From: Acidobacteriota bacterium
GTDB lineage: Bacteria; Acidobacteriota; Terriglobia; Terriglobales; Acidobacteriaceae
Direction of reading: 5' to 3'
Length of the DNA stretch: 46,954 bases
Assembly (NCBI GenBank): GCA_021791875.1
Contig: JAJYVU010000023.1
Location: 1 to 46,954, forward strand
Of this stretch, positions 1-5,606 are shown piece by piece (positions within the stretch are counted from its first letter, which is position 1; each line of letters opens with the position of its first letter). The translations under genes were made by a program, and so were the position numbers. The notes under the pieces are model-generated. The model searched no databases. It saw only the letters and a list, made by a program, of their open reading frames with translations, and was not told where the DNA came from.

Positions 1-88
1 TGACAACGCAGTTATGCCATGAAATGACGGCCTTTCCAATCACTTTTCTTCATTCCACCCGCCGCTCTCGACAACTTGCCTGTGAGAA

Positions 89-871
89 ATGAGGGCTAAC
101 TCCTCACAGCCGGCAGCTCATGCTGCTTCTCCTGCTTCGATTCCACAGCCGAACATCCTTCTGGACGGGACACCGGTTAAGCTTCGGTTAGATCGAACGG
201 TTTCTTCTGCGACGGCTAAAGTCGGCGATGAAGTCGACTTCCGAGCAGTGGACGACGTAGCTGTGAATGGGGTGGTGGTGATCCCTCAAGGCGCACTTGC
301 CCTGGCAACCGTCACAAAAGCGCAGCATAAGAGGAGTATGGGGCGTGCCGGTAAGTTGAACATCAGCATTGACAGCGTCAGACTCGCAGACGGGCAAAAG
401 GCAATGTTACGTGCAACGGAGGGAGGCAAAGGGGGCGGTCATGTCGGTGCGATGACTGGGGCGATGGTGGCGACGAGCATCGTATTCTTCCCTGCGGCTC
501 CGCTATTCCTTTTCATGCACGGCAAAGATATAACCATTCCGAAAGGGACAGAGATAACCGCCTACATCGATGGAGATATACCGCTCGATATGGCAAGGTT
601 TGAGCCGCATGCTGCCCCGCAAGCAGCATCCGCAGCGCAATCACAGGTTGTAGTGACGTGTAATGTGCCGGATTGTGACATAGAAGTCGATGGGGCATTC
701 GTGGGCGACACACCGTCCACCCTTTCTCTTATTTCGGGGAAGCATCAGATCACGGTCCAGAAGAGCGGCTACACCAGTTGGTCCAGGTCGGTGTTGATTT
801 CCGGTTCATCCATCCACATAGACGCAGAGTTGACCGCATCACAGGCGTCTGGCAAACCCGCAGCCCAATAG
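89..871 (+). CDS. VGD/PxGT-type envelope protein with C-terminal PEGA domain
   Basis: A 260-residue protein. Residues ~28-80 carry the pattern shared with the genes at 1062-2051, 2279-3019 and 36967-37587: VKLRLDRTV, then VGDEVDF, then VIPQGALALATV. A hydrophobic/glycine segment follows (residues ~115-148, GAMTGAMVATSIVFFPAAP), then the IPKGTEITAYI strand and a PEGA domain (residues ~188-250, with DIEVDGAFVGDTPSTLSL). PEGA domains are beta-sandwich modules usually found in surface or envelope proteins. The N-terminus is odd: the ATG at 89 follows an in-frame TGA (83-85) by one codon, has no clear Shine-Dalgarno, and gives no signal peptide, although relatives have one. The first residues (SSQPAAHAASP) look like a post-cleavage linker, so the 5' end may be frameshifted or decayed. 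Molecular function unknown. Confidence 0.75.
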   Translation: MRANSSQPAAHAASPASIPQPNILLDGTPVKLRLDRTVSSATAKVGDEVDFRAVDDVAVNGVVVIPQGALALATVTKAQHKRSMGRAGKLNISIDSVRLADGQKAMLRATEGGKGGGHVGAMTGAMVATSIVFFPAAPLFLFMHGKDITIPKGTEITAYIDGDIPLDMARFEPHAAPQAASAAQSQVVVTCNVPDCDIEVDGAFVGDTPSTLSLISGKHQITVQKSGYTSWSRSVLISGSSIHIDAELTASQASGKPAAQ

Positions 872-892
872 GTTCAAGTGCTGCAGCATCAT

Positions 893-922
893 GCGACGGC
901 TCCGGAAGATCGGAGCCATCGC
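893..922 (+). terminator. stem-loop after the PEGA gene
   Basis: GCGA-C-GGCTCC pairs with GGAGCC-A-TCGC across an 8-base loop, with one C/A mismatch. Only a short GTTT follows. It starts 21 bases after the stop of the upstream gene and is a plausible but weak intrinsic terminator. Confidence 0.4.
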
Positions 923-925
923 GTT

Positions 926-1043
926 TAGAGCGATTCCAGGATCGCTATACCCATTTTGAGACTCTTCAGGGCCGCTGCCCCCTGTTGGTCGCATCGGCTG
1001 TAGAGTCGCCACTTCGGGGCGCAATTATCCTGGAATCGCTCTA
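926..1043. repeat. 118-bp MITE-like element with 17-bp perfect terminal inverted repeats
   Basis: TAGAGCGATTCCAGGAT at 926-942 is exactly repeated in inverted orientation at 1027-1043. Inside, GACTCT (960-965) can pair with AGAGTC (1002-1007), so the whole unit can fold into a long hairpin. It encodes no protein and sits between two convergent genes. Size and symmetry fit a small non-autonomous element or a REP-like palindromic unit. A 10-base match to its end, GGAATCGCTC, occurs at ~4400-4409 near the decayed PFP/GntR genes. No target-site duplication was established. Confidence 0.6.
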
Positions 1044-1061
1044 GCAGTGACTCGAAGCGGG

Positions 1062-2051
1062 TTAGTTGCGCTGGACTGGATGGTGTGCCGAACCGTGCAC
1101 CGAGCCGGCAGCAGATCCACTGGCGGAGGCGTTCGAATTGGCTGAGGTAACATCCATGTTCATCTGTGTGCCGCTGTCGAGTGCGAAGTTGCGGCGGGTG
1201 GAGCTGAACGTTCCACTGTCGGTGCTGCCGGCCGAACTGGACATGAGGACACCGGGCAGATGCGGAACGGGCACCGGTGTGCCGGAAACTACGCTCATGG
1301 CGTGCTCACTGGCCATGGCATCGCCCATGGCACTGGCGTCCATCCCGCGAGCCATGCCGGCTCCCATGCGTCCTGCTGCATTGAGATTGTTGTTCATCAT
1401 GGCTGTTCCTTGGCCGACGGCGCCGCCGGCGCCGTGCAGGGCGCCACCCACCATTCCACCACCAACCAGCCCTCCGCCCGGAGGCGCAGGGGCTGCCATG
1501 GCGCCGCCCCCAGCCATTCCGCCACCTCCCATGGGTCCGGCATTCATGCCACTCATGGTATTGGCGTCGGCCATGGCGGAGGGGGCAGAAACAGAGGTTA
1601 GAACGGCATGAATGGGAATGGATCGGCCATGGCGAAGGATCGCGTGGTCGAAAGTGAAGGCAAGCTGGGCCGCGTGTTGATTACGGGAGCGCGCCTGAAC
1701 ATGTGTGACCCGTCCGAGGAGCCGGGTGCCGCGAGGCAGCTTTACACCATTCGGAAGCCGCGCCGCGCGGGTGGTCTTTGCAAAGACCTTGTCGCCCACC
1801 CTGGTGTGCCGGGTGTCGATTCGCCTGGTTAATTCGGCGGAAAGGTGGGTGGCCTCGGCCGCCTGAGCGGAAGCCTGCCCCGCCTGAGCCGCGGCATTTG
1901 CCGCCTGGCTGGCTTGTGCCTGTGCTGCACTGTGGGAGACCGCCGCGTTGGCGGATTGCGAAGCTTGAGCTGCCGCTGCAGCGGGCATCGATTGAGCGTG
2001 CAGCGTAAGAGCGAAAAACGCGATTGGGAAAATCGAGAACAGCTTTTTCAT
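1062..2051 (-). CDS. secreted VGDKV/LPRGT-family protein, Ala- and Gly/Met-rich
   Basis: A 329-residue secreted protein. It has a clear signal peptide (MKKLFSIFPIAFFALTLHAQ) and AGGAGG seven bases before the ATG. Residues ~21-68 are an alanine-rich, imperfectly repeated stretch (AAQASQ-ANAA units). The shared family domain follows at ~70-155: LSAELTRRI, VGDKVFAKT, LPRGTRLLGRVTHV, and HGRSIPIHAV. Residues ~165-250 are glycine/methionine-rich low complexity, and the C-terminus holds the shared strand SGTQMNMDV. It lies upstream of, and convergent with, the 118-bp palindromic element. The family has no function known to me. A surface or periplasmic beta-rich domain on flexible linkers is the most that can be inferred. 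Confidence 0.85.
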   Translation of the reverse strand: MKKLFSIFPIAFFALTLHAQSMPAAAAAQASQSANAAVSHSAAQAQASQAANAAAQAGQASAQAAEATHLSAELTRRIDTRHTRVGDKVFAKTTRAARLPNGVKLPRGTRLLGRVTHVQARSRNQHAAQLAFTFDHAILRHGRSIPIHAVLTSVSAPSAMADANTMSGMNAGPMGGGGMAGGGAMAAPAPPGGGLVGGGMVGGALHGAGGAVGQGTAMMNNNLNAAGRMGAGMARGMDASAMGDAMASEHAMSVVSGTPVPVPHLPGVLMSSSAGSTDSGTFSSTRRNFALDSGTQMNMDVTSANSNASASGSAAGSVHGSAHHPVQRN

Positions 2052-2195
2052 GGATTGCCTCCTGACAGATGGAGAGATCGTGATACGTCATTCAGCTTTG
2101 GAGATAAAAGTGGAATTCCGGAATACGGCTTCCGAAATTTTGCTCGATGAACTTATATGCAGAGGTCTTGAGAATAGTTGCCTGTTCGGGGCAGG

Positions 2196-2221
2196 AGAAA
2201 AGGCCCCTTGGGCAAGGGGCC
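2196..2221 (-). terminator. intrinsic terminator of the 2279-3019 gene
   Basis: Read on the minus strand, GGCCCCTT pairs with AAGGGGCC around a 4-base loop (2202-2221) and is followed by CTTTTCT. It lies 58 bases past the stop of the gene. Confidence 0.75.
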
Positions 2222-2278
2222 CTGTGGAGATGATGCGATTTCGCGTGTGTTGAATTGGCGAGATCGCGACAGGACGGG

Positions 2279-3019
2279 TTATTGAGCCGGGGCGACGTAG
2301 AGGCGCATCTGCGTGCCGTTTTCCATGTCCACGTCTTTCTTATTCTGGAAGGTGGCTTCGCCTTTTCCGGCGGTTGTGCTGGAAAGCGTGGCGCCTTTGA
2401 GCGAGATGACCGGTACACCGATGATCTGCAACGTGGAGCCCTGGATGCGGATCGTGCCGCTGTTGGTCACTTGCTTGTGCTTGACGGAATTGGCTCCGGT
2501 TTCCTGGCTTTCAACGGATTGCATCATCTGGCGATCCTGGGCCATGCCAGCTCCGGCATCGGGCATAATATTGCCGCGTGTCATGTCGCTGGTGATGGGT
2601 CTTCCGTCAGCGTTGAGGATGAGGTTGGGGACTTTGGCGGCAGTGACGAGCACATGCACGGGAATGGTCTTGCCGTGAACGTTCGCCGTATCGAGAGTGA
2701 AACTGACGCTTGCCGTCTTGTCATGGCCTTTGGGCTTTTCTACCGCCGTGATAGCGCCGGTGAGAGCCGTGCCACGCGGCAGGTTTGTGCCATCGGAGAG
2801 CGTTACCGATCCCATGGTCTTGAGGGTGACTTTGTCGCCCACTTTTACCTTTTTGGAGTTGATGGTGCGGGTGAGGGACGCCATTACGTTGCCGCGGGCC
2901 ATGGTGTCGGCCTGGGCGGACGTGATGGCGCCCGTCTGGGCAATAGCTTGAGTTGCAAGGCCCGGGCTGAAGAGAAGGAGGACAGCAATCGCCGCGGTGC
3001 AGGTGGAAGGGAGTTTCAT
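2279..3019 (-). CDS. secreted VGDKV/LPRGT-family protein
   Basis: A 246-residue secreted paralogue of the neighbouring 1062-2051 product. The signal peptide runs to about residue 27 (MKLPSTCTAAIAVLLLFSPG...QAIAQ), and GGAGG lies eight bases before the ATG. The family domain shows VMASLTRTI, VGDKVTLKT, LPRGTALTGAI and HGKTIPVHVLV between residues ~45 and 130. The final residues NGTQMRLYVAPAQ repeat the C-terminal GTQ-hydrophobic strand seen in the paralogues. It lacks the Ala-rich and Gly/Met-rich insertions of its neighbour, so it probably represents the core architecture. The two genes lie in tandem but are separated by a terminator, which suggests separate transcription. Function unknown. 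Confidence 0.85.
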   Translation of the reverse strand: MKLPSTCTAAIAVLLLFSPGLATQAIAQTGAITSAQADTMARGNVMASLTRTINSKKVKVGDKVTLKTMGSVTLSDGTNLPRGTALTGAITAVEKPKGHDKTASVSFTLDTANVHGKTIPVHVLVTAAKVPNLILNADGRPITSDMTRGNIMPDAGAGMAQDRQMMQSVESQETGANSVKHKQVTNSGTIRIQGSTLQIIGVPVISLKGATLSSTTAGKGEATFQNKKDVDMENGTQMRLYVAPAQ

Positions 3020-3125
3020 GACTTACCTCCAGGGGAGTGCGGGGTCCCCGGATTGTTGACGTACCTCATATTGTAAGCGCGAATCGGCGGGAGGATACCT
3101 TGGATAGGAGAATCCATCCGACATT

Positions 3126-3581
3126 CTACTTGCAGGCGCCGGTGCGTTTGCCCATGGCATGAAGCGCTGCGGATGAGGTCATGGGAGCATGTCCGGCGTA
3201 GGAGACGGTGGTTGTGGTGGTGCCGCTGGCGTCGAATGTGCGACCGCCGTTCGAGAAAGTCTCACGGATGCTGGAAGCGGACTTCCACTGGACGGGGCCT
3301 GCGCCGCCGGTGCAGTTGAGCTTGATGTTATATCCACCGGCGATGGCAGTGACGGTGGGTGCGGTGCACGATTGGTTGGCGGTGCCGGACTGCCAGGTTT
3401 GCCCAGCGCTTTGAGCGCAGATGCTGACCTGGCGGTGAACCGGGTTGCCCACGGAAGGAGTGACGGTGGACTCGATTTGCCATTCGCCGGGCTGGAACAC
3501 GGTGTTGGGAGATTGAGCTTGCGCAGGAGGGAACAGGATGAGGAGAATCGATGCGGTCAGGCAAACTTTCAGAAGCTTCAT
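3126..3581 (-). CDS. DUF3617-like secreted protein
   Basis: A 151-residue protein with a signal peptide (MKLLKVCLTASILLILFPPA, cleavage near QAQ). The mature part begins FQPGEWQIESTV and has four cysteines (about residues 55, 72, 90 and 150). The spacing G-x-W ... C ... C ... C ... KRTGAC at the C-terminus is typical of DUF3617, a family of small exported proteins common in proteobacteria and acidobacteria, with no established biochemical role. The cysteine pattern suggests two disulfides in the periplasm. The gene stands alone; the next gene remnant is on the opposite strand. Confidence 0.75.
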   Translation of the reverse strand: MKLLKVCLTASILLILFPPAQAQSPNTVFQPGEWQIESTVTPSVGNPVHRQVSICAQSAGQTWQSGTANQSCTAPTVTAIAGGYNIKLNCTGGAGPVQWKSASSIRETFSNGGRTFDASGTTTTTVSYAGHAPMTSSAALHAMGKRTGACK

Positions 3582-3821
3582 ATTGGCGTGCAGATTAACA
3601 CAGCCGGGACAGGCTGGGAAATGAGCAAGGGGAATGGGTCAGTCGTCTCCGGGGCGGGGCTCAAAACTGCGAATGTCAGGGGTCCAGGCTTGGCGATGAT
3701 CGAGTCTCCCCCGTACTTTTGATCAACCGCACTCGATTACACTTATTTTCGACCTTGATACATGGCGGTATGAAAGCGTTTTGTTTGCGCAAGACCGTGT
3801 TTCTGGAGCCGGAATCAGGAA

Positions 3822-4130
3822 ATGAGTGGCAATCACCTGATGGTCGTGCAGAGCGGATGGCCGACACAGGTACTGAACGCGACTCTGGCCGCGGTGGTTG
3901 ATGAAGCGCGGAGGACGTGGGGATTTGATCGCATCATGGGATCGTGTTCGGGGACGCGCGGTCTGATCGGCCGGGGTGCAAGGGTTGTTGCCGGGCCGCA
4001 ATGGGGAAATGGTGTCGCTGCTTCCGTCAGACAAGGATCAAGACGCGCAATATGAGTTCGTAAGGTTTGAAGATGTGGCTGGCATCGAGCGGGCTATTCC
4101 TTTGGCGTGGCTGGGGAGCAGCGTGACCGC
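3822..4130 (+). pseudogene. remnant of PPi-dependent 6-phosphofructokinase (internal deletion plus frameshift)
   Basis: Frame 3 from ATG 3822 encodes MSGNHLMVVQSGWPTQVLNA followed by TLAAVVDEAR...CSGTRGLI. This resembles the N-terminal nucleotide/pyrophosphate loop of PFP-type phosphofructokinases (QSGGPTxxINxSLAG...G-GLL). The next frame from about 3976 reads GLLPGRNGEMVSLLP...YEFVRFEDVAGIE...IPLAWL, which resembles their extreme C-terminus (G-TG-MV-L ... VP-WI). About 300 residues of catalytic core are missing and the two parts are out of frame, so a large internal deletion is the simplest explanation. The expected second Gly of the SGGPT motif is Trp. Identification rests on pattern memory, not alignment. 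Confidence 0.6.
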
Positions 4131-4206
4131 GATTCTCTCACGCAGCGGCGCACGAGTGGAAAGGAGAACGAATGTGGTAAACACGGCATCAAAAGGGGGG
4201 CGACGC

Positions 4207-4390
4207 ATGACAGAGGGTCTTGGCTGCCATCATGCGCGGGAAGAGATTCAGCGGCGCATCCTGTCGGGCGAAAGCAAGCCGGGTGAGCGTCTGAGCCAGC
4301 AGAGCCTGGTACGGTAACGCGTCGTGGGCGCGAGCCGCGCGATTCAGGAACAGGCCAGCAAGGGCAAGGACGTGCCAAGGTGGGTAGGTT
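4207..4390 (+). pseudogene. remnant of a GntR-family regulator (N-terminal wHTH only)
   Basis: Starting at ATG 4207 the frame reads REEIQRRILSGESKPGERLS followed by QQSLVR, the signature of the first helices of a GntR winged helix (I-xxIL-G-L-PGERL-e--LA). It meets TAA at 4315-4317. Beyond the stop the same frame continues with GASRAIQEQASKGKDVP, resembling the rest of the wHTH (GVSR--VREA---LASKGLV) with a small deletion. The effector-binding domain is absent. It lies directly downstream of the PFP remnant and upstream of the M24-fold gene, which it may once have regulated. Confidence covers the assignment as a broken GntR gene; exact limits are uncertain. Confidence 0.6.
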
Positions 4391-4457
4391 GAGCCATTCA
4401 GGAATCGCTCCAGGGGGAAAAGGGCAGTTAACCTGAGACAGTAGAGGTGGGAGAAAA

Positions 4458-5582
4458 ATGGACAGCAGATGTTCGTTTCCACAGTTTGAACGCGGCGAGG
4501 AACTGGCGGGGAAGCGCCGCCGCCTGCAGGAATTTTTCGTAGCGCGTGGCCTGGATGGCCTGCTCGTTTCCCGCCTTGAGAACATCGCGTGGGCAACGGC
4601 GGGACTCGTGGATGTCCGTATCGGCCTGCCAAGAGAAACCGGCGCCGCCAGCCTGCTCTTCACGCGCGAAGGCGCCTACTATCTGACGACGAACAATGAG
4701 GCACCCCGTCTGGCCAGGGAAGAATTTGCTTCGCTGGACTATCAACCGCTTTTCCAGCCCTGGTATGTTCCCGACCTGGAGAGCCTGATTCGCAAAGTCG
4801 TTGGCAGCGGGAAGGTTGGCGCGGACAATCCGGGCACGGCATTTCCGTTTGTGCCCATGAACTCGCTGCGGCTTGCTCTCACAGAGTCAGAAGTCGAGCG
4901 ATATCGCTGGCTCGGCGAAAATGTCGCCAACGTAGTTACAGAGACTTTGCACAACCTGAAGCCGGGCATGACAGAGGCGGCGATGCAGGCGATGATTGGA
5001 GGCGGACTGTTGGCGCAAGGCATACTTCCCAGCGTCCTGCTTACAGCCGTGGATGAGCGCATTCGCAATTTTAGGCATGCTGTGCCTCGGAATGGCGTGC
5101 TGCAGCGATTTGGCATGTTGAATGTTTGCGCCCGGAGGTGGGGACTCTGCGTATCGATGACTCGTTTTGTTCATTTCGGTGCGATGCCCACCGAACTCTC
5201 TGACAAATTTGCTGCCGCTGCGCGAGTGAACGCGAGTCTGCTTCATGCCACGCAAGAAGGAGCAACGGCTGAAGATCTCTTCGTTGTCGCGCACGAGGCC
5301 TATGCGGCGGAGGGCTATGCAGAAGAGGAGAAGATGCATCATCAGGGGGGCGCAACCGGCTACTGGGAGCGCGAGTGGATCGCGCGACCTGGCGCTACTG
5401 ACCGCGTGCTAGCCATACAGGCGATGGCCTGGAACCCTAGTATTCAAGGAGCCAAGGCAGAAGATACCGTCGTTCTGCAGAATGGGAGGCTGGAGATATT
5501 GACGAGCACGCCCACACTGCCCTTGATCGAAACACATCTCGGTGGGACGACCTATCACTCTGCCGGCGTATTACTGGCCTGA
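4458..5582 (+). CDS. M24-fold (Xaa-Pro aminopeptidase/creatinase-like) protein without metal ligands
   Basis: A 374-residue protein with GGGAGA six bases before the ATG. Residues ~15-140 form a creatinase-type N-terminal domain (LQEFFVARGLDGLLVSRLEN, IAWATAGL). Residues ~145-370 form a pita-bread M24 domain (LTESEVERYRWLGE ... LKPGMTE). The usual two Asp metal ligands are absent: the corresponding strands read MLNVCARRWGLCVSMTRFVHFG. The region expected to hold the first Glu ligand reads AWNPSIQGAKAEDTVVL, whereas the His region is kept as KMHHQGGATGYWERE. The strong conservation of these stretches suggests a coherent non-metal subfamily rather than decay. It was possibly regulated by the broken GntR gene upstream. 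It is convergent with the GH2 gene, 24 bases away. Substrate unknown. Confidence 0.8.
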   Translation: MDSRCSFPQFERGEELAGKRRRLQEFFVARGLDGLLVSRLENIAWATAGLVDVRIGLPRETGAASLLFTREGAYYLTTNNEAPRLAREEFASLDYQPLFQPWYVPDLESLIRKVVGSGKVGADNPGTAFPFVPMNSLRLALTESEVERYRWLGENVANVVTETLHNLKPGMTEAAMQAMIGGGLLAQGILPSVLLTAVDERIRNFRHAVPRNGVLQRFGMLNVCARRWGLCVSMTRFVHFGAMPTELSDKFAAAARVNASLLHATQEGATAEDLFVVAHEAYAAEGYAEEEKMHHQGGATGYWEREWIARPGATDRVLAIQAMAWNPSIQGAKAEDTVVLQNGRLEILTSTPTLPLIETHLGGTTYHSAGVLLA

Positions 5583-5606
5583 CGAGAGGGAGGTGGTGCC
5601 ATCGCC

